Of a DNA stretch of 35,579 bases, positions 1-9,653 are shown piece after piece (the stretch's first letter is position 1; every line of letters starts with the position of its first letter). Made by a program: the position numbers and the translations under genes. The stretch spans positions 1 to 35,579 of the forward strand of contig JAISUC010000007.1 of NCBI GenBank assembly GCA_031272275.1. Direction: 5' to 3'. The notes under the pieces are model-generated. The model made no database searches. It had not been told where the DNA came from and saw nothing but the letters and a program-made list of their open reading frames with translations. Source of the DNA: Actinomycetes bacterium (GTDB lineage Bacteria > Actinomycetota > Coriobacteriia > WRKU01 > WQUG01).

Positions 1-179
1 CGCCCCCGCCACTTGATACCCTCCCCCGCCACCGTTCTACCTCGAAGCCCCCCAAAACTTCTTTGGGGTGCGCGGGGTCGGCGCGCGCGACAATCCACCG
101 GGGTGGGTACTGTCCAGACCGTCATTATTTTTCAGGACGCAGTAACTGTTTGTTGGTCGTTGAGTACACAGCGTGCGCC

Positions 180-194
180 GGGACGCACTCCCCC
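180..194 (+). repeat. 15-bp motif copy 1 (GGGACGCACTCCCCC)
   Basis: This intergenic copy lies upstream of the degV-family gene and runs into three further C residues. It is one of two intergenic full matches, the other being at 33251. Confidence 0.65.
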
Positions 195-242
195 CCCATA
201 ATGCAACGTGTGCGGATCGTGCGGGTTTCGCGGCGGTTGCAC

Positions 243-251
243 TGCTATCAT
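243..251 (+). promoter_or_regulatory. Extended -10 promoter for the degV-family gene
   Basis: TGCTATCAT is an extended -10 (TGn plus TATCAT). It lies 47 bp upstream of the ATG, leaving a leader of roughly 40 nt that contains the ribosome binding site GGGGAGAAGG (281-290). I see no clear -35 box. Confidence 0.45.
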
Positions 252-298
252 TGAAACCGGTAGGGAAAGATTGATGATACGGGGAGAAGGCACACACT

Positions 299-1288
299 AT
301 GGCAGTACGCATCGTGACCGATAGCACGACGGATTTGACGGCGGAAGAAATCGCGGAACACAACATACGCATCATCACGCTGTCACTGATTTTTGACGGG
401 CAGGCACACAAGGAAACCGAGTTGGATCTGGACGCGTTTTACGAGCGTCTGCCCGATTTGTCCCAGCTGCCCACATCGGCGCAACCCACGCCGGAAGCCA
501 TTCAGTCGGCATTTCTGGAGGTGCTGGATGGGGGAGACGACGTCTTGGCCGTGTTGTTATCCAGCGGCATTTCAGGTACCTTCGAGACCGCGCATATGGT
601 GGCAAACCAGATCCGACAGCAGCGTCCCGAGGCGCGGATCGCGATCGTCGACAGCAAAGCCGCGTCGCGCGCCGAGGCATTCGCGGTGTTGGAGGCCGCG
701 CACCTGGCGGCTGACGGCGCCGACTTGGACACCTGTGCGGCTGCGGCGGAGGCCGTGGTGGACCGTACGCGGTTTTTGTTCGCGCCGCATTCGCTGGAAT
801 ACCTGCGGAGCGGCGGACGCATCGGGCGCGCCAGTGCCCTGGTGGGCTCCGCTTTGAAACTGGTGCCGATTTTGGAACCGGATAAGGAACACGGGATGGT
901 GCACGCGATGGCAAAGGTGCGGACCTTTTCGCGTGCCTTGGTCGCCATCAAGGATCGCATGCTGGCCGATATCGAGGAGCGCGGCGGCCTGCGGCAGATC
1001 TGCGTGCACTATGCGGCGGACAAAGCCAGCGCCCTGGATTTCCGCAAGCGCTTCGTCGATCCCTTGGTGAACAACGCCCCGGTGCGGGTCAGTGTGGTCA
1101 GTCCCGTGGTCGGCACGCACACCGGACCTGCATTCGGGCTGGTCTATGTGACCGAGCGGCCCGTGTTGGGCGACACCGGCAAGGGCCGGCTGAGTGCGTT
1201 GCGCGAACGCGCCAGTGATTTGGGTGAAAAGGCCAAAGAAAAGCTGGGCGAATACGTGCACCGCGACCACGGGGACACACGCGACTGA
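299..1288 (+). CDS. DegV family fatty-acid-binding protein
   Basis: DegV/FakB-type proteins bind a single fatty acid between an EDD-fold domain and a second alpha/beta domain; in Firmicutes the FakB members present it to the kinase FakA. The 329-aa product shows the family signatures in order: DSTTDL (8-13), TSAQPTP (59-65), the loop LSSGISGTFETA (87-98), SLEYLRSGGRIGRA (165-178), and GPAFGLVYV near the end (276-284). Family members are usually about 280 aa; the extra 40 or so residues form a charged, helix-prone tail. ATG with GGGGAGAAGG 9 bp upstream sets the start. No FakA-like kinase is adjacent, so substrate and partner are unknown. It is probably monocistronic: purB follows after 117 bp with its own ribosome binding site. 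Confidence 0.9.
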   Translation: MAVRIVTDSTTDLTAEEIAEHNIRIITLSLIFDGQAHKETELDLDAFYERLPDLSQLPTSAQPTPEAIQSAFLEVLDGGDDVLAVLLSSGISGTFETAHMVANQIRQQRPEARIAIVDSKAASRAEAFAVLEAAHLAADGADLDTCAAAAEAVVDRTRFLFAPHSLEYLRSGGRIGRASALVGSALKLVPILEPDKEHGMVHAMAKVRTFSRALVAIKDRMLADIEERGGLRQICVHYAADKASALDFRKRFVDPLVNNAPVRVSVVSPVVGTHTGPAFGLVYVTERPVLGDTGKGRLSALRERASDLGEKAKEKLGEYVHRDHGDTRD

Positions 1289-1405
1289 CCGCCCGCCGGC
1301 CTAGCACGGTCGTCAGCGGGTCGTTGCTGCGGTATCCTGAATCCCTGTGTTGTTTGACCGTCGACCGCGGCGCCCCGAACCCGACCGCGATAAGGAGTAC
1401 CAGCT

Positions 1406-2731
<1,326 letters not shown>

Positions 2732-2781
2732 CTGCCGGTTTTCTGCAGACAATCGTAAGTGTCGTACTCCCCATTGACGTT

Positions 2782-2790
2782 TGTTAGAAT
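2782..2790 (+). promoter_or_regulatory. Extended -10 promoter for glmU-prs
   Basis: TGTTAGAAT is an extended -10 element 27 bp upstream of the glmU GTG. The implied leader is about 20 nt and contains GAAAGGGGGA. A TTGACG lies only 5 bp upstream of the -10 hexamer and so cannot be its -35 box. Confidence 0.4.
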
Positions 2791-2817
2791 AAAGTCATCC
2801 GAAAGGGGGACCCATTT

Positions 2818-4209
2818 GTGAACGACCGAGTAATCGCGCTGATACTGGCTGCGGGTGCGGGAACCCGCATGAAATCTGAAAAACCCAAGGTGATCCACGA
2901 GGTATTGGGGACTCCTTTGATTCAGTTGGCGGCGGGTGCCGCTGCGTCGGCCGGTGCCGACCGGATTGTTGCCATTGTCGGTCACAAATCAGACATAGTG
3001 ACGGCGGCGCTGCCCGCCGGCGTCGAAAGCGTCTACCAGAGCGACCGCACCGGCACGGCCAAAGCGGTCGCCACCGCGCATCAGGCTCTGGCCGATGAAA
3101 CCGGCTACCTGCTGGTCATGTACGGAGACATGCCGCTGCTGCGCCCCGAGACCCTGCGACAGCTCTGTGACGTGTGTCACGGTAAAGCCATGGCGGTGCT
3201 GACCGCGACGGTTGAAAACCCCAGCGGCTACGGGCGTATTCTGCGCGACCACGATGGCGCGATCATCGACATCGTCGAGGACAAAGACGCCGCCAGCGAA
3301 GTCCTGGCGATTCACGAAATCAACACCGGCATCTATTGCTTTGCGCTGGACGGGCTGTTTGACCGCTTGGGTCGCATCGGAAACGACAACGCGCAAAAGG
3401 AATACTATCTGACCGACATGGTCAAGGTCTGCCGTGCCGAGGGCGCAGAAGTCACGACCCTGCAGCTGACCGACCCGGCAGAGGGCGGCGGTGTCAACAG
3501 CCGCGCCCAGCTGGCAGAGGCAAACGCCGTGTTGCAGCGGCGCGTGAATGAACGCTGGATGAACGAGGGCGTGACGATTGTCGCGCCCGACTTGGTGTGG
3601 ATTTCACCCGACTGCGAAATCGCGCCGGACACCGAAATACTTCCCATGACGACGATTGCGGCAAAGTCGCATATTGCGTCCGGTGCAGTCATCGGTCCGT
3701 CGACGCGCATTTACGGCAGCACGGTCGGTGCCGGCAGCGTGATCGAAGAAAGCGTCGTCCGCGACAGCACGGTGGGGGAGAACTGCACCGTGGGTCCGCG
3801 CGCCTACCTGCGTCCGGGGACGGTGCTCTGTGACGGTGCCAAGGTCGGCACTTCGGTCGAAATCAAAAAATCCGTCATCGGTCCGGGCAGCAAAGTACCG
3901 CATCTGTCCTATATTGGCGACGCCGAATTGGGCGGACGGGTAAACGTCGGTGCCGGGTCGATTACCTGCAACTATGATGGAGCCGCGAAACACGCAACCG
4001 TGATCGGCGACGACGTGTTTCTGGGATCGAACACCATGCTGGTGGCGCCGGTCACCCTAGGCGACGGCGCGGTCACCGGCGCGGGCTCGACAATTACCGA
4101 CGACGTGCCGGCAGACGCGTTGGCACTGGGACGGGCACTACAAGTCAACAAAGAAGGATGGGCGAAACGAAAGCGCAAGGCACATCAGGAAGGGATAAAG
4201 AATGAGTAA
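2818..4209 (+). CDS. glmU: Bifunctional N-acetylglucosamine-1-phosphate uridyltransferase / glucosamine-1-phosphate acetyltransferase
   Basis: GlmU makes UDP-GlcNAc for peptidoglycan: the C-terminal half acetylates GlcN-1-P and the N-terminal half transfers UMP. The 463-aa product has the nucleotidyltransferase loop LAAGAGTRMKSEKPK (10-24), YGDMPLL (102-108) and NPSGYGRI (134-141). A left-handed beta-helix of hexapeptide repeats follows from about residue 250, with RPGT (332-335), the catalytic-histidine segment PHLSYIGD (H362) and VGAGSITCNYDG (377-388). The start is GTG with a good ribosome binding site. Its stop lies inside the prs start region (ATGAGTAA, 8-bp overlap), so the two are probably co-translated. 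Confidence 0.97.
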   Translation: MNDRVIALILAAGAGTRMKSEKPKVIHEVLGTPLIQLAAGAAASAGADRIVAIVGHKSDIVTAALPAGVESVYQSDRTGTAKAVATAHQALADETGYLLVMYGDMPLLRPETLRQLCDVCHGKAMAVLTATVENPSGYGRILRDHDGAIIDIVEDKDAASEVLAIHEINTGIYCFALDGLFDRLGRIGNDNAQKEYYLTDMVKVCRAEGAEVTTLQLTDPAEGGGVNSRAQLAEANAVLQRRVNERWMNEGVTIVAPDLVWISPDCEIAPDTEILPMTTIAAKSHIASGAVIGPSTRIYGSTVGAGSVIEESVVRDSTVGENCTVGPRAYLRPGTVLCDGAKVGTSVEIKKSVIGPGSKVPHLSYIGDAELGGRVNVGAGSITCNYDGAAKHATVIGDDVFLGSNTMLVAPVTLGDGAVTGAGSTITDDVPADALALGRALQVNKEGWAKRKRKAHQEGIKNE

Positions 4210-5170
4210 ACGAATGCTACTATTCACCGGTCGCTGTCACCCCCAGTTCGCCCAGGCGGTCGCCCACGAACTGGGTCCGGATGTCGAACTGGGCAACGTG
4301 AAATGCAAAAAATTCGCCAACGGCGAAATCTACGTACGCTACCTGGAATCCGTCCGCGGCGCCGAGGTCTTTCTGATTCAGTCGCTCTGCCAACCCATCA
4401 ACGACGCATTGATGGAGCTCCTCATCATGATTGATGCCGCCAAACGGGCCAGTGCCGCCGACGTCTGTGTGGTCATTCCGCATTTCGGCTACGCGCGCCA
4501 GGACAAAAAATCCGCCGCCCGCGAACCCATCACCGCCAAACTGGTCGCAGACCTGCTGACCACCGCCGGTGCCAACCGCATCATCACCATGGACCTGCAC
4601 CAGGGCCAGATCCAGGGCTTCTTTAACATGCCGGTAAACCACCTGACCGCGCTGGGAGTGCTGGCGGACTATTACCGCAGCCTGAACCTGGACATGGATC
4701 AGGTCGTAATCGTCAGCCCCGACGTCGGCCGCGCAAAGGCCTGCAAAAAGCTCTCGGACATGCTGGGCTGTTCGCTCGCCATCATGCATAAAGGGCGCCC
4801 CGAACACAACCAGGCCGAAATCACCAGCGTCATCGGCAAAGTCCGCGACAAAACCTGCATCATCAACGACGACATGATCGACACGGCGGGCAGCATCTGC
4901 GCCGGTGCGGTCGCCCTGGAACAGAAAGGCGCAAAAGCCATCTATGCCGGTGCCACCCACGGCATTTTCAGCGATCCGGCCTACGAGCGCATCAATGCCT
5001 CGCCCATCATCGAATGCGCCGTCACCGACACCATTCCGGTCCCGGCCGAACAGCAGCAACAGGGCAAAATCAAGGTCCTATCGGTGGCTCCGATGTTTGC
5101 CAAAGCCATCAGCAACGTCTACACGGACGCCTCGGTCAGTGACCTGTTTGACCCCGACTTCCAACTCTGA
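4202..5170 (+). CDS. prs: Ribose-phosphate pyrophosphokinase (PRPP synthetase)
   Basis: It transfers pyrophosphate from ATP to ribose 5-phosphate, giving PRPP for purine, pyrimidine, His, Trp and NAD synthesis. The 322-aa protein has FANGE (38-42), YARQDKK (97-103), MDLHQGQIQGFF with H133, and the PRPP loop INDDMIDTAGS (221-231). The flexible segment reads SPDVGRAKACKK (172-183) rather than the SPDxGGVxRA form common in proteobacteria; the GR form resembles actinobacterial enzymes. It overlaps glmU by 8 bp, a common pairing in Gram-positive genomes. pth follows after 39 bp. Confidence 0.97.
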   Translation: MSKRMLLFTGRCHPQFAQAVAHELGPDVELGNVKCKKFANGEIYVRYLESVRGAEVFLIQSLCQPINDALMELLIMIDAAKRASAADVCVVIPHFGYARQDKKSAAREPITAKLVADLLTTAGANRIITMDLHQGQIQGFFNMPVNHLTALGVLADYYRSLNLDMDQVVIVSPDVGRAKACKKLSDMLGCSLAIMHKGRPEHNQAEITSVIGKVRDKTCIINDDMIDTAGSICAGAVALEQKGAKAIYAGATHGIFSDPAYERINASPIIECAVTDTIPVPAEQQQQGKIKVLSVAPMFAKAISNVYTDASVSDLFDPDFQL

Positions 5171-5209
5171 CGTCGTCTTGTTCCGCCCGGCTAGTCAAGC
5201 TACGGACTG

Positions 5210-5812
5210 ATGAGTTTCTTCAGTAAAAAGAAAAAGGCGGGGGAGCACGTCCCTGCGGTTGACTGGTTGGTGGTCGGTTTGGGTAATCCGGGGGATGAAT
5301 ATGCCCAAACCCGTCATAACTTGGGCTGGATGACCGTCGATGTACTGGTGGAGCGTCTGAACGCTCGGTACTGGAAAACCGAATGTGGGGCCGTAACGGC
5401 ACGGGTTACGGTCGACGGCAGCCAGGTCATGCTGGCAAAACCCCAAACCTTTATGAATCTGTCAGGCAATGCGGTCGCAAAACTGGCGGATGCCTATGGT
5501 GTCGCCCCCGACCACATTGTGGTGATTGCCGACGAGCTGGACCTGGAGCCCGGTGACATACGCACGAAAATCGGTGGGGGACATGCCGGACACAACGGAC
5601 ATCGCTCGATTATCGAAAAACTGCAGACCCGCGACTATCGGCGCATCCGTATCGGTATCGGACGTCCCCCCGGGCGCATGGATCCGGCAGACTACGTTCT
5701 GCAACCGCTACGCGCGGACGCCATAGCAGACCTGCACCAATGGGCGGATGCCGCCGCGTCAGTAGCTCAGGGGATTCTTGGGACTGCCGTTGACGCGGAC
5801 CTCCCAGTGTAG
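5210..5812 (+). CDS. pth: Peptidyl-tRNA hydrolase
   Basis: Pth cleaves peptidyl-tRNA that has dropped off ribosomes. The 200-aa protein has GLGNPG (23-28), TRHNLGW with catalytic H36, KPQTFMNLSG (77-86, N83), ADELDL with D108, and GGGHAGHNGHRSI (122-134). The residue before D108 is Ala where many Pth have His (HDELDL). An N-terminal extension of about 17 residues (MSFFSKKKKAGEHVP...) precedes the usual start, and the DNA for AGEHVP contains a minus-strand copy of the 15-bp motif. A start further in cannot be excluded because no strong ribosome binding site precedes this ATG. The last 54 bp overlap, antisense, the 3' end of the M23 peptidase gene. Confidence 0.95.
   Translation: MSFFSKKKKAGEHVPAVDWLVVGLGNPGDEYAQTRHNLGWMTVDVLVERLNARYWKTECGAVTARVTVDGSQVMLAKPQTFMNLSGNAVAKLADAYGVAPDHIVVIADELDLEPGDIRTKIGGGHAGHNGHRSIIEKLQTRDYRRIRIGIGRPPGRMDPADYVLQPLRADAIADLHQWADAAASVAQGILGTAVDADLPV
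5239..5253 (-). repeat. 15-bp motif copy 2 (GGGACGTGCTCCCCC on the minus strand)
   Basis: This copy lies inside the unusual N-terminal extension of pth, where its complement encodes G-E-H-V-P. It sits at the junction of the Lys-rich tail and the conserved Pth fold. Confidence 0.65.
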
Positions 5813-7036
5813 GTGCGGTCCGGTCGAGCTGCCGGTCGAGCCCACCGTTCCGATGCGCTGGCCCGCCTTGACCTTCTGTCCGACCGAGACGCGGATGCCG
5901 CCGGCCTGTTGGTGGGCATACAGTGTCGTGACCCCGTTTCCGTGATCGATTATCACCGTGTAGCCATAACCGCCGCGGTATCCGGCTGAAATCACCTTAC
6001 CCGCACCGGCGGCCACGATCTTTGCCCCGTTGATACCCGATCCGCTGATGTCGACACCGGGGTGCAGCTCGCGTCCGTGGAACGGACAAATCCGCCAGCC
6101 AAAGGGGCTCGTGATCGTCGAATACCCCGGCACCGGCCAGGTCATCTTGCCCTTGTACGCACCCGATCCGCTGCCCGCCAGCTCGCGCTCCAGTTTCGCG
6201 GCCTCGGCCTCTTCGGCTTCCGCCATGGCGCGCAGTTTCGCGGCGTCGTTCTTCGCGTCTTTCATCAAGCCGGTCTTTTGCGCCTCCAGCGCCTCGGCAT
6301 TCGCCGCCGCCTGTTTGCGTTGTTTCTGCAGCGCCTTTAGCTCGTCGGCCGCCTCCTTCGCGGCCTTTTGCTTTTCCGCGGCCTCTGCGACCACTTTATC
6401 CAGCGCATCTTTTTCGTTTGCCAGCTTGCGCGTGGTCACGGTCAGCTCACCTGCGATGCGGCTGTTATCCTCGATGACCCGCACGGCGAACTCCGCCCGC
6501 GCGATGAAGTCACTCAGGCTCTCCGAATCGAACAGCATCGTCAGCAACACATCATCGTCCGAGCGGTAGCGCTCGACCGCGCGCGCGTTCAGCGCGTCTT
6601 GCTGGACTGCCAGCTCCGCCTGCGTGCTCTCGATTTCGGTTTGCAGCTCGGTCGCCTGTTTCTGCAGCGCTTTCAGCTCTGCGGTCGCCAGCTTGCTCTT
6701 TTTGCTTGCCGCCGCCACACGCGGTGCCAGCGCGGCGGCCTTGCGTGCCAGCGCATCGGCCTTTTCATCCAGCGCCTTGATTTCGTCTGCCAGCTTGTCG
6801 GCTTTCGCCTCTGCCGCCTCGGCCTTTTTGCGCGCGGTGGATGCGGCCTGACGATGTTGCGACGCCGTCTTTTTTGCGGCAAACACGACGCGCGGGGACG
6901 CGCTCCCCCAAAAAACCATCCACGCGACGGCGACGGCCCCCACACTGCACGCGCACACAACCGCCCGGCGAAGTAACGGCTTCGCTGCCGACGGTTGCCC
7001 GCCGCCCGACACATCTGTAGGTGGTCTATACTGCAT
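5759..7036 (-). CDS. Secreted M23 (LytM-type) peptidase with EnvC/PcsB-like coiled coil
   Basis: This is a predicted zinc endopeptidase or amidase regulator acting on peptidoglycan outside the membrane. The 425-aa protein has a hydrophobic signal or anchor at about 25-43, then long Ala/Lys/Glu-rich coiled coils (about 56-160 and 195-287). Between them is the PcsB/EnvC-like segment LLTMLFDSESLSDFIAR (164-180). The C-terminal LytM domain runs from about 300 to 425. Its zinc ligands are H325, D329 and H410 (HPGVD, HLHW), with H375 and H408 as the catalytic-type histidines. All ligands are present, so it is probably active rather than a degenerate EnvC-like activator. A -10 box lies 8 nt from the ATG, so the mRNA may be leaderless. 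Its 3' end overlaps pth by 54 bp on the other strand. Confidence 0.93.
   Translation of the reverse strand: MQYRPPTDVSGGGQPSAAKPLLRRAVVCACSVGAVAVAWMVFWGSASPRVVFAAKKTASQHRQAASTARKKAEAAEAKADKLADEIKALDEKADALARKAAALAPRVAAASKKSKLATAELKALQKQATELQTEIESTQAELAVQQDALNARAVERYRSDDDVLLTMLFDSESLSDFIARAEFAVRVIEDNSRIAGELTVTTRKLANEKDALDKVVAEAAEKQKAAKEAADELKALQKQRKQAAANAEALEAQKTGLMKDAKNDAAKLRAMAEAEEAEAAKLERELAGSGSGAYKGKMTWPVPGYSTITSPFGWRICPFHGRELHPGVDISGSGINGAKIVAAGAGKVISAGYRGGYGYTVIIDHGNGVTTLYAHQQAGGIRVSVGQKVKAGQRIGTVGSTGSSTGPHLHWEVRVNGSPKNPLSY
6895..6909 (+). repeat. 15-bp motif copy 3 (GGGACGCGCTCCCCC)
   Basis: This copy lies within the M23 peptidase gene, just after the hydrophobic segment. Read on the coding strand it gives W-G-S-A-S-P, a different frame from the copies in pth and nfnA. 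Confidence 0.65.
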
Positions 7037-7044
7037 ATGTGGAA

Positions 7045-7050
7045 ATTATA
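7045..7050 (-). promoter_or_regulatory. -10 box of the M23 gene, probably leaderless
   Basis: A perfect TATAAT on the minus strand ends 8 nt before the ATG at 7036. Transcription would start within about 0-2 nt of the start codon, and no ribosome binding site lies in between. No good -35 match is visible 16-18 bp upstream. Confidence 0.5.
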
Positions 7051-7136
7051 AGCACCAATCCGGCGGCCGCACGTCCCTACACAGGCGCGTTACGCTGCTG
7101 TTACGGGGAAGGCACGGTATCGTTACCTTGAATAAT

Positions 7137-8102
7137 ATGAACAACAGCAATAACAACAACAACCCGAATCGCTATACCATTCTGGAAAAAACACGCCTCA
7201 GCCCCTCGGTCGTCCGGATGCGCGTGTACGCCCCGCGTGTGGCTGCGAAAGCCGCCGCCGGACAGTTCTTTTTGTTGCGCGCGCACGCACGGGGGGAGCG
7301 CGTCCCGTTCACCTTCAGTGACTGGTCGGCGGATGCTGGCTGGATACAATTCGTCTTCCTGGTCGTGGGCAAAACGACCGCATATCTGGCGGATTTAGAG
7401 GTCGGACAGGCCGTCTGTAACGTCGCCGGCCCCCTGGGTCGTCCCACCCGCATCGCGGGCACCGGGCCGGTCATCGTGGTCGGCGGCGGTGTGGGGGTTG
7501 CGGTCGCCTATCCGGTGGCGCGGATGCTTGCGGCTGCCGGGCGCGCGGTGTACGTGATTTCGGGCGCGCGGACGGCGGAGCTGTTGATTCTGCAGGATGA
7601 ACTGGCGGCCTTGGACCTGGCGGCGGCGCCCTTTGTCACGACCGACGACGGCAGCGCGGGGGACCGGGGCCTGGTGACGGCGCCTTTGGCGCAGCTCTGC
7701 GCGCAGCTGAGCGATGCCCGGGCCTTTGTGGTGGGACCTGCGGTGATGATGCGCTTTGCGGCACAGACCGCACTGGACGCAGGCGTGCCGGTGACCGCCA
7801 GCCTGAACCCGCTGATGGTGGACGGGACCGGGATGTGCGGGGCATGCCGCGTGAGTATCGACGGCGCGACGCATTTCGCCTGTGTCGAGGGACCCGATTT
7901 CAATGCCGCGCGGGTCGACTGGGATGAACTGGCACAGCGCCAGCGGACCTATGCGGCGGCAGAACAGCTGGCGTATCAGGGGTACCGGGCAGGTGACGCA
8001 CAGCGCATGCACGATGACTGCAGCTGCTGGGAGCGGGGTCCCGGCGCGGGCACGGATGCGGTTCCTGATGCGGTGGCCCGGACAGCGGGGGGTGAGCGGT
8101 GA
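7137..8102 (+). CDS. nfnA: NfnA-like FAD/[2Fe-2S] subunit of NADH-dependent ferredoxin:NADP+ oxidoreductase (SudB/PyrK family)
   Basis: The 321-aa protein is a ferredoxin-reductase-type FAD/NAD domain followed by a cysteine motif. The FAD-binding part is RVPFTFSD (55-62), the nucleotide-binding glycine loop is VIVVGGGVGVAVAYP (about 112-126), and the end has DGTGMCGAC...FACVEGPDF (from D229; Cys 234, 237, 249), which matches NfnA/SudB better than PyrK. In known NfnA the [2Fe-2S] cluster has three Cys plus an Asp; D229 may be that ligand. It overlaps the nfnB-like gene. Together they would couple NADH, ferredoxin and NADP+ by electron bifurcation. The N-terminus is Asn-rich (MNNSNNNNN). A TTG at 7128 is an alternative start. 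Without a pyrD neighbour, a dihydroorotate dehydrogenase role is unlikely. Confidence 0.85.
   Translation: MNNSNNNNNPNRYTILEKTRLSPSVVRMRVYAPRVAAKAAAGQFFLLRAHARGERVPFTFSDWSADAGWIQFVFLVVGKTTAYLADLEVGQAVCNVAGPLGRPTRIAGTGPVIVVGGGVGVAVAYPVARMLAAAGRAVYVISGARTAELLILQDELAALDLAAAPFVTTDDGSAGDRGLVTAPLAQLCAQLSDARAFVVGPAVMMRFAAQTALDAGVPVTASLNPLMVDGTGMCGACRVSIDGATHFACVEGPDFNAARVDWDELAQRQRTYAAAEQLAYQGYRAGDAQRMHDDCSCWERGPGAGTDAVPDAVARTAGGER
7292..7306 (-). repeat. 15-bp motif copy 4 (GGGACGCGCTCCCCC on the minus strand)
   Basis: This copy lies in nfnA, where the complement reads G-E-R-V-P, the flavin-binding segment. It is about 380 bp from copy 3 and in the opposite orientation. Confidence 0.6.
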
Positions 8103-9505
8103 TGGTACGGAAATTCATCGAACGGCCGGACCGCGTTCCCATGCCCCAGCAGGACCCGCAGCAGCGCATACACAACTTTGACGAGGTCGCGCTGGGGTAT
8201 AGCCATGACGAGGCGCGTCGCGAGGCATCGCGCTGTCTGCAGTGCCCGCGCCCGACCTGTGAAAACGGCTGTCCGGTGGGCGTGCACATAAAGGCGTTCA
8301 TTGCGGCACTGAACGCAGATGACCTGCCGCGTGCGGTGGCGCTGCTGAAGGAACGCAACGCTCTGCCGGCGGTCTGCGGGCGCGTCTGCCCCCAGGAATC
8401 CCAGTGCGAAAAGACCTGCATCCTGGCGCGCAAAGGACAACCGGTCGCCATCGGTCGCCTAGAGCGCTATCTGGCCGACTGGGACCGTGCGCTGCCGCCC
8501 GAACAACGTAATGCCACCGCGCACGCGCCGAAAAAACAGTGCTGCGTTGCCGTGGTGGGCTCGGGTCCGGCAAGTCTTGCCTGTGCAGGCGAGCTGTCCT
8601 TGCGTGGATTTAAGGTCGAAGTGTTCGAGGCGCTGCACACGGCAGGCGGCGTGCTGGCATACGGTATCCCGCAGTTTCGACTCCCCAAAGATATCCTGGC
8701 AGATGAAATCGATTCGCTGCGCCACGCGCGGGTGCGCTTTCGCTTTGACGAACTGGTGGGGCGCACTACGACGGCAGCCGAGATGCTGGCGGGCCATTAC
8801 TGTGCGGTGTTCCTGGGGCTGGGTGCCGGTCTGCCGCGCTTTATGGACATTCCGGGCGAGGCCGCAGCCGGTGTCTATTCGGCAAACGAATACCTGACGC
8901 GCGTGAACCTGATGCACGCCGCCGATTTCCCCGAATGGGACACGCCCATTTATACCGGAAACCACGTCTGTGTGGTCGGCGGCGGAAACGTCGCGATGGA
9001 TGCGGCACGGACGGCGCGGCGTTTGGGGGCGACGCGCGTGACGGTCGCCTACCGTCGTACCCGAGCCCAGATGCCTGCGCGCGCCGAAGAGGTTGAACAC
9101 GCCCGTGACGAAGGCATCGAGCTGGTTGAACTGGTCGCGCCGATCCGGGTCTGCGTGACCGATGGGCGTGTGTCCGGCATGCGGGTGCAGCGCATGGAAT
9201 TGGGGGAGCCGGATGCCTCGGGCCGCAGGCGTCCCGTGCCGGTATCGGGCGAGGATGCAGAGTATGAAATTGACTGTGACACCGTCATCACGGCGATCGG
9301 TACGCGTCCCAATCCGCACATCAGCGAGATCGCACCCGTCGAGCGCGACGAGCGCGGCTACATCAGCACCGATGCGGACGGGCGCACATCGGTTGCCGGC
9401 GTCTATGCCGGGGGCGATGCTGTCACCGGCGCTGCGACGGTGATTCTGGCGATGGGTGCCGGCAAACGCGCCGCAGCCGCCATCGACCACGACATGCGCA
9501 CGTAA
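8102..9505 (+). CDS. nfnB: NfnB-like NADPH/ferredoxin subunit (glutamate-synthase small-subunit family)
   Basis: The 467-aa flavoprotein is homologous to GltD. The N-terminal Cys-rich domain has C45, C48, C53, C57 and C92, C96, C102, C106, the two [4Fe-4S] ligand sets of the family. The FAD site is VVGSGPAS (151-158), the NADPH site is VVGGGNVAMDAARTA, and the end has VYAGGDAVTGAATVILAMGAGKRAA. Being paired with nfnA rather than a GltB large subunit points to NfnB (bifurcating transhydrogenase) instead of glutamate synthase. The start is ATG in TGATG (1-bp overlap with nfnA); a GTG at 8099 is equally possible. The last gene before the repeat-rich gap. Confidence 0.88.
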   Translation: MVRKFIERPDRVPMPQQDPQQRIHNFDEVALGYSHDEARREASRCLQCPRPTCENGCPVGVHIKAFIAALNADDLPRAVALLKERNALPAVCGRVCPQESQCEKTCILARKGQPVAIGRLERYLADWDRALPPEQRNATAHAPKKQCCVAVVGSGPASLACAGELSLRGFKVEVFEALHTAGGVLAYGIPQFRLPKDILADEIDSLRHARVRFRFDELVGRTTTAAEMLAGHYCAVFLGLGAGLPRFMDIPGEAAAGVYSANEYLTRVNLMHAADFPEWDTPIYTGNHVCVVGGGNVAMDAARTARRLGATRVTVAYRRTRAQMPARAEEVEHARDEGIELVELVAPIRVCVTDGRVSGMRVQRMELGEPDASGRRRPVPVSGEDAEYEIDCDTVITAIGTRPNPHISEIAPVERDERGYISTDADGRTSVAGVYAGGDAVTGAATVILAMGAGKRAAAAIDHDMRT

Positions 9506-9560
9506 CCTTCGCTCCATCCTTCCAACGTCATTGCGCACCCGCCGTGACCGCAGTGTTATC

Positions 9561-9591
9561 ATTCCGGGGCGCCGTAGGCGCAACCCGGAAT
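9561..9591. repeat. ATTCCGGG-type palindromic element
   Basis: This is a nested hairpin: ATTCCGGG (9561-9568) pairs with CCCGGAAT (9584-9591), and inside it GCGCC (9569-9573) pairs with GGCGC (9577-9581) around GTA. A partial second copy (CCGGGTC...ACCCGGAATC) follows at about 9608-9647. It is one of several palindromes 3' of nfnB. Confidence 0.7.
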
Positions 9592-9653
9592 CCATGCTGA
9601 TGTCAGACCGGGTCGTTACGCGCTTGCGCGCAGGCCAACCCGGAATCAACCGC

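Larger units (their letters stand above)
1..298. other. Intergenic region upstream of the degV-family gene
   Basis: I see no convincing gene; the short ORFs here are arginine- and proline-rich and have no ribosome binding site. The region holds a 7-bp hairpin (CCCCAAA at 50-56, TTTGGGG at 62-68), a decayed piece of the dispersed palindrome family (CAATCCACCGGGGTGGG, about 91-107), one full copy of the 15-bp motif GGGACGCACTCCCCC (180-194), and a promoter close to degV. Confidence 0.6.

Noticed and set aside
37..411. 124-aa minus-strand ORF across the degV start
   Set aside because: Composition is random and basic, it overlaps a certain gene, and no ribosome binding site precedes it.
2774..2790. 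TTGACG plus TAGAAT as a two-box promoter for glmU
   Set aside because: The boxes are only 5 bp apart. The extended -10 reading is more likely.
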